NCBI RefSeq assembly: GCF_047495875.1
Contig: NC_092475.1
Span: forward strand, 15,226,001 to 15,290,000
Direction: 5' to 3'
Origin: Pithys albifrons albifrons
Lineage: Eukaryota; Chordata; Aves; Passeriformes; Thamnophilidae
Length of the DNA stretch: 64,000 bases
In this document: piece by piece, positions 1 to 13,500 of the stretch
How the letters are laid out: each line of letters begins with the position of its first letter
Position numbering within the stretch: the first letter of the stretch is position 1
Notes under the pieces: generated by a model
The model's database searches: none
Told to the model about the DNA's origin: nothing
The model's input: only the letters and a program-made list of their open reading frames with translations
Made by a program: the position numbers and the translations under genes

Positions 1-3000
1 AAAAACCTCTGATAAAGTTTCCAGTTCCTAAGTGAAAATTAAATTTTATCAAACTCTTCAAAACACAAGTGCAGATCATGATCTCTCACATTCATCTCCT
101 CCCCTATTTTGCAGACTGCAGGTTTGTAAAAATCTGACAGTCTCCTGGCCGTGTTTTTCCACCTGCCTTCTCCTATCACTGCTTCCCTGCACTAGACCAG
201 ATCAACATTGTGGAATTAGACAGATGCAAGGTAACACCCCCTGAGTCTCTGTTCAGGGTACACTGATGCGACGTGTCAAAGCTGGCCTGAGCAGAGCCAG
301 AGAGAGCCCAAGCGTGCCAGAGTCCAGGTGTCTGATATCTGCCAACACAACATTTCTATGTGAGCAATGGGCAAACAGGAGGAGAAGGCATGCAGAGCTG
401 TGGAGTTGGGTGGTGTGCTGAGGGCAGGGACAGTGTGACACAGGCAGGCTGGGGCTGGGCAGGGTGGCTGTGAAAAGGACAGGAAGGAAGCATGTTTGGC
501 AGGGACAGAAGGGGCAGCCTGCAAAGCTGCTGCTCCCTCCCTGGGTGCTCCAGTGCCTGCTCCAAGTGGGTGATTCTGCTCCATGCTTGGGAGCGAGGCC
601 AGTAATAAGGTAGCGAAATAATAACTTTGGGGGGTGGTGCCAGGTAGTGGTTGTATTTTATTGGAGTGGAGACTGTCATTGTCATCTGAAGTGTGATACC
701 TGAGCTGTTTTTTAAGCCACTGTCTTGCACTGTTCTGTGGCTTTGAGACATGGCAGAGCTGTTGTGGAGACAAGCAGCGGTAGGGGAGTTGTGTTGCTCT
801 AATTGTGTGACATCTGAAAATGATTTTGTCCTTTGCATTTAGAAGTCAAGACAAAAGCCCTAAAGCTAGAGGGCAAAGCTTCAGAGAAAATAAAGTTCAC
901 TGGAAGAACTGATTCCCTACTGATTAGCTGTAGGGAAGTTGGGGGTAAAATTCAGTCTTATGTCTTCAGGTAATCATGAGAAAGATAGCTGATGTGTAAC
1001 TGAAAAAGTGAAGGTATAAACCCTTATCTCAGCTGTAGTGGCTGCTGCTTACTTTGTGGAGCTTGGAAAAAGCCTTTGAAAAGTAAAACACTTTAACCAG
1101 AGGAGGGGAGCTTCTTCCCAGGAGGACAATTTCCACCCTGCCTGGAAACTAGCAATGGGAAATAAGAAATAACCTTAAGCACTCCCAGTCTGAGGTATTG
1201 TCTCGATGCCGGGCAGAGTAAGAAGTCTGGAGATTTAGCATCTTAAATCTTTTAAAGTTCTACTTGCTGAGATTTCTCTAAAGATGGAGTTTCTCATGTT
1301 GCTTTCATTTTCAGTGGACATTCCCTGTATTTGAATCACTAATGTGACTGAAGGAGGAGCAAGGGGAGTCTCCTTCAGATTGGGCTGGTGTGCAGTGGGG
1401 GTATGAAAAACCCCTTCTCAACAAACTGTCTCATTTCCCCAAATCGCAGTTTACAGTTTGCAAAGGAGAACAAGGATTAATCATTAGCTCAAGGAAACTC
1501 TTTTGCTTCCCCACTAGAGAGCTGAGACCCAAGCTCAGCTTCAGAAAATGGAAATGCAGGGTGCTGCAGTGTGACAGAGGCTGTGAAGGGAAGAGGGTGT
1601 TAGTTGCTAGTACCTTGTCCTGTAGCTTACTGAGTGAAAGCATGTGTGAACTGAGCAGTGGGTTTGAGTGTAATTCCAGAAGACTGTTTTTCAGACTTTT
1701 TAAAATATCACCAGTTCTTTTGCAGCTTTCTGTGCTTTTGTCACTGTTGCCTCTGTGTAGGTTTTGTGCTTTTGTTTGATAGCTGACCTCTTGCTGCTGC
1801 CCACAGACCCTCCCTAGTCCTCTGCAGGTGCAGCTTCCAGAGTCGAGTCAGTTTAACCAGGCTCGTGTTCAGAGCAGGCTTGTTCCTTCTGCCACCCCAG
1901 GCACTCCCCTTGGGCTCTGAGCCACAACTACAATTTGCCAGACCTCTCTGTGAGCTTCTTACCTCACTGACCTGGCAGAAGTCTAACAAAGTAAGATTAA
2001 AAAAAGAGAAAAAGGCAACTGGATAGTTCCCTGCCAGATCAGTGAATTAAAGCTGCTTATGGAAGAGACCAGCAAGTGCCAGAGCTGGCAGAGAGACCTG
2101 CTGTTAATGGCAGGACCTGCCCTCAATGGCAGTGTTGAGCTTGGAGGCACAGGGGAGCGCAGGTGGGGGCTGCCAGCTCTGGCTGCTTTGGCATTCACTG
2201 AGGTCTTCCATGAGTTTGCTGCGGTCCACCATTCCAGCCACTGGCACTGCCAGTCACCACTCTTGGCCTTCTCCAAAAGTTGCCACTTTATTGTTAAAGG
2301 CCTTGTTAACAGTGGCAGGCTTGGGTTGCTGGGGCCATTGCTGCGGCTGCACAGCACATCCTACAGCAGTGCAGGGCTTTGCCAGCTCGGCAGAGCAGCC
2401 CCCAGAGCTGCAGGTTTTCTGGAGGCTCAGGAAGTGGGGGCTGTGCCCTGGGCTGCCTTGTGCAGCCTTGCTGTGGGGGCAGGCAGTCCTGCAACGGACA
2501 CACACTTGGCACACACAGACCAGGCCTTTCCTGCCTCCACTGCCCCTCCTGAGGAAAGGGCGACCACGTGAGCATCAGACTGGGTAACCTCACCTGCAGA
2601 CAGGTCTCTGCTCCCCTGGAGGGAGGTACTGCAGCCTCTGCATGTGCACCCCACGCAGCTTCATGCGGGTAAAACCCAGCCCCAGCCAGAGGACAGGGAC
2701 AGTCAGGGTGGCTGGTCATCCTTCAAAGCCAAGCTCAAGAAGGCTTCAGACTACCTCAGGTGATTTAGATGTGGCAGCTTCCTCCTGCTGCCATAGTTCT
2801 GGTGGAAGGGGAGAGGCCTTGAAAAGAAGCATGTCTAGGGAAAGATAGTCTTTCACTGCAAGAACTAAATCAGTCTGGCTCACAACCAGCCTTCAGAGTG
2901 CTCAGAAAGGGGGGGTGGAATGGATTTCTGATGTGCTGCAAGTCAGGTGCTCTGACCAGTCCTGTATTTGGTTTAATTACTTTCAGGTTATTGGAAATTA

Positions 3001-4224
3001 CTGTTTCAAGAAAATATTTCACTTTATGTAAATTAATAAAACATATTTTTGAGGTTGTCATGTCCTGTCTTTAGGGTGAACCATGAGGCTTTTTCCTAGG
3101 CAGATGCTGTTTTAATATCAAGAAAATAATTGGTAGGTTTTGTAGTGTAAAAGTCAGACCATGGCTCTCTTTTGATTTTTGTAGATGAGAGAAGGGACCT
3201 ACAGATGATATTGTGTACCCAGCCTTCCTGCCATCTCCACAGCTTTGCCAAAGTCCTTAGTTATCCCAGATCAGTGTTTGTCTAACTGTGTTTGCAGCTA
3301 TTTTAGTTCAACTTGTGGGCACTTCTATGTTTGTCATTAGGAGGCTGGGGCTTGTTTCTGCACCAGATTAATCCTGAAGGGGTACCCAGAGCCTTTGTGC
3401 TCCTCTTGCTGTCTGACGCAAGGCACAATGCAAACAGCCCTTGATATTTGGGAAAAGACATGGTTTAGCTGGCAATTAGCCATGAAACAGGTCATTAAAC
3501 TGCTCCACTGAGACCAGCATAACCTTCCATACTGGTGCCGGCTGCCAGAGGCACCTGGGGCGATTCACAGTCACACTGCCAAACCTGGTATCATGGGAAA
3601 AAGTGTTTGCTTGAGGTGCAGTTCTCAGCCTTCCCTGGGATACAAGTCAGCAGACACTAAGGCAGCAGTGTGGGCAAGAGCTGAGGGGTCTTGGCCAAAT
3701 GGCCAAGGTGGGGCTGCAGTCAAAAGGCAGCCTGAGAGAACAGATCTGTGTGGGTCTGGCTCTTCATTTCATTTTTGCTGTTGAAAAGTAAAGCTGCCAC
3801 TCGCTCCCATGTGGATGGGAGCAGCCTCACAGGTAGGCAGTGATGGGATCTGCAGCCTGGGTCCTTTGCTGTGCCATTTGCCTGCTCTGTGTTGTGCTGT
3901 TTCCAGAACACCCTGGCACATGGTCATTGTCGTGTGCCCTCCCAGCAGCCTGCCCACAGACAGGGGGATCCCAGGGCTGTGGCTAGAGAGAGGGATGCCA
4001 GCTGGGCAGAGAGGGCTTGGCTGTGGGAATGGTGCTGCATTCATGATACCATGAGCCCCTAGAGATGTGTTACACCCAGCTCCTGCTACAGTGCAGCAAC
4101 ATCACTGAAAGCCACTGAAATCAGATCTTGCTTAGGGGAAGATGCAGGCCCTGAGCCTTTGAACATCTGAACAAAAGCAACCTGCTGTGGGCAGTGGTTG
4201 GACAGGGAGACTGGACAGAGACAT
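1..4224. other. NDRG3 upstream intron, no gene recognised
   Basis: This stretch precedes the first recognisable NDRG3 exon and is presumably intron. I looked for the short exons that encode the NDRG3 N-terminus (about 30 residues in human) and found no match with splice sites, so they probably lie before the window. Overlapping open frames at 1983-2719 occur on both strands in GC-rich DNA and resemble no protein I know. Confidence 0.5.
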
Positions 4225-4358
4225 TTTGGTAGGGTTGCAGATTGTCCAGGCTGGACAGGCCATGGAGCGGCCAGGTCTAGTGGAATGTGTGCCTGCATGT
4301 GGCCAGGAATGAGTTGGTGTTTAAGGTCCCTTCCAACCCAAACCATTCTGTGATTGCG
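4225..4358 (+). mobile_element. CR1 LINE 3' end fragment
   Basis: The segment ends in the typical avian CR1 tail: a stretch reading like 'aaggtcccttccaaccc' followed by 'attctgtgatt'. The preceding 80 bases also follow the CR1 3' region. It is 5'-truncated, as most bird CR1 copies are, and ends about 130 bases before an NDRG3 exon. The left boundary is approximate. Confidence 0.75.
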
Positions 4359-4487
4359 AGAGCTTTCCTGTGGGTAGGAGAGCAGTGTTCAGCTGGGGAT
4401 GAGGCCCTTGCTACTCACCTTCAGTCAGGGTTCCCTGTGGTGCAGGCAGCACACATAACACTGAGGCTCCTTCTTCTCTCTCTGCAG

Positions 4488-4593
4488 GAACATGACATTG
4501 AGACAGCTTTCGGAGTGGTTCATGTCACCATGCGAGGCACACCCAAGGGGAACAGACCTGTCATCCTCACATACCATGACATTGGCCTCAACC
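4488..4593 (+). CDS. NDRG3: NDRG3 exon ([13 protein letters not shown]...)
   Basis: First recognisable coding exon, 106 nt, between a ctctgcag acceptor and a gtaagc donor. It starts in phase 0 and encodes the family signature [19 protein letters not shown], then ends one base into a codon. Confidence 0.95.
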
Positions 4594-7500
4594 GTAAGCC
4601 CTTGCATTCCCAGGACCCTGAAAAAGTGATTGTTTGTGGTATTTGCTTTTGAGTGTGGGGAGCAGCAGGCCAGACCTGGAACTGAGGTCATTCCAGGGTG
4701 AAAAGATAAAGGTCTGCAGGAGAGAGGAAGGGAGAGAGAGCATGTGGCACACCCCATCCATTCCAACAGCCTTGGAAAGGTAGGGCCAAGGTGGAAATAG
4801 GCCCACCCAACACCCTGTAATGCTCTGGCTGACCTGTTACACTATGTGATAGGGCATCCTTTCCCTGGGTGCTGGGCACGTGAGCGAGTCCCATCTCCAA
4901 GGCTTCAGAAGTAGTGTAACATTCCAGCCAGTTCAGTTGCTCTTTTGACACATCTTCCCACCTGGCAGGCACTGTTGCATTCACACAGGTGCTGCTCTGT
5001 GTGTCCTGTGAGTCCCCAGGTGCTGCATGGCCCTGCTGTCTGGGACACACAGGCTGGACTGCTGTTTGTCTGCCTGCCTTCCCTTTGTGGCAGTGCCTTT
5101 GCTGGGACTTGCTGCTGCCTTGCATTTTGGGGCACAGCAGCACACACCATGCAGCACCCCCTGCCCCACAGGCTCAGTGGGGGCTTGAGCTCCTGCAGGT
5201 GTGTGCCATGATGTTTGGAGGCTGGATTGCAATATAACTTGAGGAAATTTCTCATTTCTTTCTGTTGTTGCAGACAAATCCTGTTTTAATGCATTCTTTA
5301 ACTTTGAAGACATGCAAGAGATTACTCAGCATTTTGCTGTGTGTCACGTGGATGCACCAGGGCAGCAGGAGGGAGCCCCCCCATTCCCGTCCGGGTAAGA
5401 TCTCTGCAGAGCCCTGTGTTGTTCAGTCTGGACTGAGGTAGCAGCCAGGTGGAGCCAGCTGGGACTGTCAGGCTGAGTGTGGTGGGAGGCAGCTCTCAGG
5501 AGCAGAGAAAAGGGCAAGATGAGGAGGCCTCCCAAGGGGCAGTCAGGGGACTTTCTAATTACTAAGACATGGGTAAAGCCCTCACTAGTGGTAAGTCTGG
5601 TGCCAGCTCTCTGACTTGAGCATGAGCTCAGCATACTGAATTTAAGCTGTCATTTCATCTGTCCATCCTGCCACAGAAGTCTGACTGCCCAAAAGACCAG
5701 AGCTCTGTTAGTCTTGTCCTGAGAGTTCGGATCCACACAGTCAGCTGGAACCCACAATATCATTGCAGTGCACATGCTTGTCAGATGTTCCTTGTCCCTC
5801 CTACCGTGGGTAGAACTGGAAGGTAACCCCTGTCGAGTTGTATTTACAGATGCTCTCTTGGTTTTCAGGTACCAGTACCCCAGTATGGATGAACTGGCTG
5901 AAATGTTACCTGCTGTTCTGACATACCTGAAGTAAGTCTCTGAGAGGAAATGGGGTGAGCCAGCTGGATACAGCCATTCCAGCACCTGCCTCTGCCTGTG
6001 CTTGCCACGTCTGATGAGCTCACTGAGGCCTGAGACCAAGAGGCCTGAGCACCTCCCAGCCAGTGTGACCCTGTCTGGTTCTATGCTGGGAACACTGTCT
6101 GCTACATGAGGCTATTTATGGCTGCTGCATCATTGCTGGATCGTTTTGAAAACGAGCCATAAGTGCACAGCTGGATGCAGAGAGGGGAATGGCTTTGCCA
6201 CTAGGGATGCTTCAGCTGAGCTAAGTTAGTCTTGTTGATTGTGAAATGCCTGTATTTCAGCCTGAAAAGCTTCATTGGGATTGGCCTGGGAGCTGGCGCT
6301 TATGTCCTCAGCAGGTGTGCAGTAAGTATCTCTTCATTGCTCGTGACTCACGTGAGCTGTGGCCCTCACTGATCACACAGACAGCGTGTGGGCCACGGGC
6401 AGAGGAGCAGTCAGTAATTACAGCAGGGCTGCAGGGGGCCGTGGGAGAGCTTCCTCCGTCCAGATGGTTATGTTGGAGCAGTCAGGGTTACTCTGAAGCT
6501 ATGCCAGGTGTGGAAAGATTGTAATGTGATGCCTTTGAGTCATCAGAGCCCATTCTGACTGCTAGGAATAGCCAGCCTGGAGCCTTCACAAAGGCTAGTT
6601 GCATCACTGTGTGCTGTGTCCAGTGTTTGTGACACCAAAGAATTGATGTTCTGGTGTGCTGCAAACCAGTGCTGATGAGGAATGAGCTTTGTCATGGGCA
6701 GGAAGCAGATTTTGTACTCCACTCATACATAAGACTGTGCTGCCTTTATCTTAGTACCTGCTTACACATTTCTCTCTAGTGGAGTGTTTATGTGAAATCA
6801 GTGGGCATCATTTAGCAGCCCAGGAATTTGCTTGAGTCTTTCAGAGATAGTGTTAAAAAAGCCCCAGAAATCTGATATTTTAGTAAAATTGGCTTTACGT
6901 TGTTGAGTGCAGAGAGTTGTCAATTGTTTAAGCCATTATTGTTTCTTAAAGCCACTGGGCTGGGCAGCTGCCACTTCTATACAAAGTTCTCTGCTTCCCA
7001 TTGCCTCTAGTCAGGGTTGAGTCTGGGTCAGTGTGAGGCACTGGTGAGGCTGTTCCCTGCTTTCTGTATCTTGTGTAGTTTTCAGCCTTGCTAAAGAGGA
7101 GCTCTTTCAAATCAGCCTTTGTGCTCAGCACAGTGAAGAACCACAAAGCCCTTGCCGTGCTCCCTGGGCTGTAGGCAGTTTCCTGCAGAGCACAGAGGTG
7201 TTTCCTTCTGCTTCACCAATCTGTACAATGGAGCAGGAGAACTGCCATAGAATTTCAGCCTTGGAGGAAGCCCAGAGCTCCAAGGTGGCTGGTTGTGTTA
7301 GATTGCTGGGTTTGTGTTTGCAAGCAGTTCTCATAAGCGCTTTGTACCCACACAGCCTGAGTTACACTGCAGGGGTTTGGTGGTGCCAGGATGGAGCAGA
7401 GCTAGGGGTGTTTGCAGGCTGGGGGGCAGCAGGGGTGCTGTCTGGTGAGCAGGTGCCCCTGCAGCTCAAGCTGCCCAGGCTGCAGAGACTTGGGAGCCTC

Positions 7501-10500
7501 GGCACCATCTCCTTTGCCATTTGCCCCAACTCCTCTGGGAGGCTGCTGCTTTCTGTGAGGAGTGGAATGAGGTGCTTTCCGGGCACAGGAGCTTGTCCAG
7601 GTTTTTCACAGAGGTGCAGGATTGAAGCAGAGGGTCACTGCTCCCAGCCCTGTGCCGCAGAGGGCTCAGCAGGCCCTGCAGTTGCCAGGGTGCACAGGTC
7701 ACCAGAGGCACTGCCAAGGCTGCAGGTGCTGTGGAGCAGTCAGTCCCTCAGTGCCACAACTGACTCAAGTCCAGTCTGGCTGGGAGCCACTGGCTGCCCG
7801 GCACAGCGGAGCCCCCTGCTTTGTCTGCATTTTACTCTGTCTTGCACCTTTAGCAAGAAGCTTTCCAGCTGCTGCACCAGCCATTGACCCCTGTGTGGGC
7901 TGAAGGATCCTGCTGAGTGTGCCTGTGCTCTCTCCCCACAGCTCAGCCACCCCGACCTGGTGGAGGGACTCGTTCTTATTAATGTTGATCCATGTGCAAA
8001 GGGATGGATTGACTGGGCAGCATCCAAGGTGAGATTCTGCTTCCCTACACCATCTGCTGTCCACAGCACTTAATGAACACTGTGTAGAGTAAGCAAAATG
8101 ACAGAATATCCATTTCTGGCAAGAGCTGTGCATCCCATTTCTGCCCCCGCTGCCTTCTCAGTCTGGGTGTAGCATGGCCTTGGCCATTAGGAGCAGGGGT
8201 GGTCATATGTGAATGAGAGATGCAGCTGAACTGCTTGGAGGTGAGTGGCTGTAAAGCACTCAGCTTTCCTCTGACTCAGTACACCTGCTTGCAGGCTTCA
8301 TGGATTGAGATTGTATGGATCTCTTAATTATTCTGGCCCCATGCAGTTATTTAGAGTCCAAGTTTCTGGAGAGCTGTGTTGTGCGTGCACGTTTCTTTGA
8401 AGCTTTGCGTGCTCGTCCCACACTTCAGGCACTTGCTTCAAAAATCACTTGAATAGTTTCTTTGTTATTTTCTTTGATCTGAGGAGTAGCTTTGCAATGT
8501 GTAATGAATCTGCATTTCCCAGTTATTCTCCCTCCTCCTCATTCATGGTCGCTCTTCAGTTTTCAGGCTGGACAACCAACATAGTGGATATTGTCTTGGC
8601 ACATCATTTTGGCCACGTGAGTACCCAGCAGGTGTTACTGTTGCCCATGTAACTGTACATGGAGCTATAACTTCTGTACATACCTGCCCCCAAAAGTGCT
8701 GGTCCATCAGCTAAGGGTTGCCACAGGTAGTACCATCTTCTCTGTGTGTCACTCTCATGTCGGGGTTTGCATGCTGTGGGGAGCACACACATCCTCACTC
8801 TTGCCCTGACTGTCTCCAGGCATGTTAAGGCAGTAGTGTCCCACATACTAGTGGTAGAATTCCTTTGTGGTACCCTGGCCACTGCCTGCAGAAACAAGTG
8901 GCAGCTAGTTCTCTGTAGCCAGCATGGAAGCCTTTGAACTTCGGGTAGAGCCCTCCTGCAATACATCAGCACTGTAAGGAGTGCTTCCTTGCATTCCCTG
9001 CTCTCTCTGTCTTTCTAAGAATGCAGTTTCTTCTGGCAACTGGGTGCTGGGATTGAACTTTCCTTTGGTCCTGATCTTGCTGCTTACCTATAAAGCTTTG
9101 CTTTTTTAACATTAAGCATAAGTGAAAAACCTTCCTAACCCAGAGTAATTTGTATTGTGTAAGCATTAGTAAGGCTTGGGAGTTAACTTATCCCATCTCA
9201 GGATACCAGTACTCTTGCAGCAGTTGGACACTGTCAGCTGTAAAACTGTAGTCACATTACCAAAGCATGGCAGGTACCAGGCATGTCACACAAACACCTC
9301 ATGTCTCCTGGGGACTGATGCACTTTGAAGTTGCTGCCCTCTGTGCCACTACTCACAGGGAGTGACGTGTATGGAGGCACTTAATGCTTCAGTATTTTTA
9401 TGACTATTGATCCTTTACTTGTGAAAAATATTGTGTCCTGTCTTTCAATTCTGCTTTTGTACAGGAAGAACTGCAGGCAAATCTAGATTTGATCCAAACA
9501 TACAGGCTTCATATTGCACAGGACATTAACCAAGATAACCTTCAGCTGTTCCTCACCTCATACAACAGGTATGGGATACCTTTTTTCCTGGCAGAGTGCT
9601 CACATACTTCCCTGCTCATTAGATTTGCTGCCATATGTATTATCCTACTGAATATTATGTCAGGGGAACCTTTGTCCTAGTCTTCAGCTGTTATCCTGAG
9701 CCAAGCCCAGCCCTCTAGTGTGCCCACAGATCCTGTCACACCTCCACAGATCCCCTCTGGGCATGCAGGCAATACCAGGAGAGCACAGATCCTGTTTGCT
9801 GGGGATGAATGCAAGGGCTCTTGCTCATGGCATGACACAGGGGGTGATAACCTGTTGCCTGGTTGGTGGATCCAGTACTCATGGTTGAACTTTGTGTGCT
9901 CCTATGATAACCAGTTTCCTCTGCAGATTTGATGGAGAATTGTTCTATCTTTCAGTCGTAGAGACCTGGAAATTGAGAGACCAGTTGTTGGTGTCAATGA
10001 AACAACTGCAAAAACACTCAAGTAAGTTGCTCTGAATCAGCCTGTCTTAAGTTAGTGGCTGTGCAGTCCCTTCAGCAGAAAAGAAGTTGTTGCTTCTCAG
10101 CAAGAACCCCACCAGGCCTAAGTACTTGGAAGCCTGTGTAGGACAGTGCTGGGCTGTGGGGCAGGACTGTTGTCTGCAGTGGGGCAGAGCAGTGTCTGGA
10201 AGCCTTCATTAAGAACATGCCGAGATTCTCTAGGAGGCAGGGTCAGAGGCACGTGTGTGCAACAGCAGTGGCAGTTGGGACAGCATTGGGTTGGGTGCGT
10301 GTGCAAGCCCTGGAGAATATTTTGGTGTTACAAAATGCCAAAGTGTGGTGGCAGGCAGGGATTCTGCTGAGCTTTTTTTTGAAAACTTTTCATGAGGCTA
10401 TTGGTTCACAGTGCTCAACCTTCTCAGAAATCCCTTTGATGCAACTGTGAGTAACATCTCTGCTTTGGTTTTTGCCCAGGTGCCCTGCCTTGCTCGTTGT

Positions 10501-13500
10501 TGGTGACAACTCCCCCGCTGTGGAAGCAGTGGTGCGTATCCATGAATGCTCTCCTCTCCTCACATCACCTCACAGGTCACTCAGCAACCCTGCAGAGCTT
10601 TCACCTTGCCCAGAACTAGTCACAGGCAGTGGCTCTTGGTCCCAAGCTCTTTTCTAGTCTCTCAACTACTCATGGTAGAGCTGAGGCTCAGGAGACTAAA
10701 CAGCCCTCAGGGCAGCTCCAGGGTGAGGATGGCAGGATCTGAATGAGCACCTCACTCAACGGGTGTTGCAGACGACCCTGTTCAGGATTGTGTGTCCTTC
10801 ACCTGCAGTTTGGTTCGACTCATGAATCGCTGTTCTCTTGCTGTTACATTGAAGCTATCTGGGGATTAAAAATATCCAATGTGACTCCAGTTCCTGTGGT
10901 GTGGAGTCTCACAGAGCTCTGCTAAAGCACTGCATCGTCGGGAAGGCAGCACTAAGAAGCATCTCCTTCCTGTTACCCTCTGCAGACACCCATAACCTGT
11001 TCCCTCCCAGCACTGCTATGAATAGGGCATGGCCCAGTGCAGTGTGCTTGTGGTGGATGATGTTCCTCCCTGGCAGCTGGTGACTGTGGCGACACCAGGG
11101 AGTTCTGATCAAAAGCAGTTGTGTAAAACCATGCAATAGTGTAGGAGTCTCTTAAAGCAATAGCTTGGACCTAAGAGCTGTGCATGGAGGGCATTTTCTG
11201 GCTATGGCCTATTGCCTTTTCACCAGTCTGTTTGATCTGCAAATCTGAAACAAAGTCTGCAAATTTTGACTTTGCTAAGGTACTATCCCTGAGGAGTCCC
11301 ATTGTTTCCTGGCCACAGCATGGGTACAGGGTAGGGTCTTCTCCAACCTGTCTGGAACCTGGCTGCCCAGGTTCCTAGCCCATGATAACCTCCCCTGCTG
11401 AAGTTGCTTTTCCTATAAGCCCCCCCACCTATTCCCTCTTTACAGCAGCCTTACAGAGAAGAGTGGCCTCCTTGTCTGGCTAGGGGACTGAGTGATCTCC
11501 CTTGGGCTGCACTGCACAGAAGTCTCCTTCCCTCCCAGTCTTGCTGTCAGAGCCCAGAAAGTGCTCCAGGGTTTCATGGTACATTGCAAAAATGGGATGA
11601 TTTGCTTGAAGTTATGATCTGTCACCACAAGGTCCTTTGGCTGGAACACCTGCCATTCCTTCTTGAATCTTTTGTTCATTGTTCTCTTCCTACAGGCTCT
11701 CTGCTTTCTTGCTCAGTCCTTCTTGGTCCCAGAGAAATTCCCATTGCTGAAGACAATGCCACTGCCTCTGGTGCAACTGCCCTGCATTTTACATCTGACT
11801 CTTCATGTTTTCTGTGTGATACCATGTCCCTCTCTCCTTCTGTTCTAGGTGGAATGTAATTCACGTCTTGACCCAACCAAAACAACCCTTCTGAAGGCAA
11901 GTGCTACTCCAGAATCATTCTGGCCTGCACAAAGACACTGCTTTTGCCAAGCCCAGCTCCACTTAGGTTTTTGCCTTCCATGCATTTGGCTTTAAGAAGT
12001 TTGTGTACAGAGCTCTGTTGTCTCCTCCTTGGAGCCAGAGGAAGCGTTTGTCAGGGGGTCCCTGAATCCCTGCTTTATGGCCACCTTCAACCTGCAGGGA
12101 AGACCCACTGAGAGTTGGCAGAGGTGCCCTGCTCTCTGCAGCAGCACCATCCCTTTTCCCAGCTTTGTCCCAGTCCTTCTCACCCTCCCCCATGCCCTGC
12201 AGTGTGCCAGACAGCTGCTGCCTGGCAGTGCAAAGTGGCAGGTTTGGGCAGAGTGGCCGGGAAGCAGTGATGGTGCAGGGTTACTGCTGGGCTTCTGCAG
12301 TGTGGCCTGAGGTCGCCCGGTAGCACGGCCTCCAGCAGCAGGGGCCAGAAGGTGTCACCTGGCCTTGCTCCAGCTGCAGAGGTGAGGTGATGGAAGCCTT
12401 GGTGTGGCACGCTCAGCCTGGGCGGGTGGGCAGTGCTGGGGTGGTCTGGGGACAGCTCAACCTGCTTTTTGTTCCCTCTTGCAGATGGCCGACTGCGGGG
12501 GCTTGCCCCAGGTGGTTCAGGTGAGACACACCTTGGTTCTCCCATGGCATTTGTGTGGTACAGAGCCCTTTGTTCTGCTTGCACTAAAGCCACCCTTCTC
12601 TGTTTCTACAGCCTGGCAAGCTGACTGAAGCCTTCAAGTACTTTGTGCAGGGAATGGGCTACAGTAAGTGGCAAACACATTTCTGTGGTTTGGAGCCAGG
12701 GTAGTCATGAAGGGAACTCAGCCTTTCTGGTCCATCTGAGCCCCCTGGCATCTATGTCCCTACCCCTGAGCTAGTGTGGTTGCCAGGAGATCCATCCATG
12801 CTGGAAAATCAACTACTGTGCTGACAAGCCTCAGCATGTCATGTGACCTGACATGTGTTGGTGACTCCTTTTTGGTTGCTGGTGTTGGTAAAACCTTGTA
12901 AGTCTGTCTCTGTGCCAGTCCAGAAAAGTGTGTTCCCAAGAACAGCTACTCTTCTGTGTGTACCTTCTGTGAAGCAGAAGGAGGGAGGGGTGCAGCCCCA
13001 CAGCTGGGACAGCTCTTCCCTTTCTCCTCAGATGTTGCTGCTTCTCTTAGACTCTCACCAGGGATGAGCAATACCCCGGAATGAATCCCTCTAATGGTCA
13101 AACAGGGAACTGGGTGACTTCTGAGACACCCAGGTAGCACAGAGAGAGCTGTACTTTGAGCCAGTGCTTGCCCTGCCCTATGGCTTCTTCCCTGTGCTTG
13201 GGGGCAGAAGACATTGTCACCTGAGTGTGTCAGGCTAACAGCTGCTCGGCTCCCTGCCCTTGGCGTTTCTGCAGAACTGGAGGAGAAGAGCTGCTTTACC
13301 TCCGAGAAGGGCTTTGCTACAGGGGATGTCAGCAGAAGGCCTGTCTCACCTGCTGGGGCCAGGAGTTCCCTTCTGTGGCTGATGAACCTTCAGAAGCTGG
13401 AGTTAGGGAAGGGGTTGGTTTGGGCGACTGGCTAACCACTCAGCATGGCCACCATGGCCGCTGTAACACTTGCAATGGTCTCCACACAGCCAGCAGTTCT

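Noticed and set aside
1983..2719. Overlapping frames on both strands in the first intron
   Set aside because: GC-rich intron sequence; considered as an NDRG3 5' exon or pseudogene, but there is no family match or paired splice sites.
7198..7887. 229-codon plus-strand frame inside NDRG3
   Set aside because: It lies within the intron before the exon at 7942, overlaps minus-strand frames of similar length, and matches nothing known.
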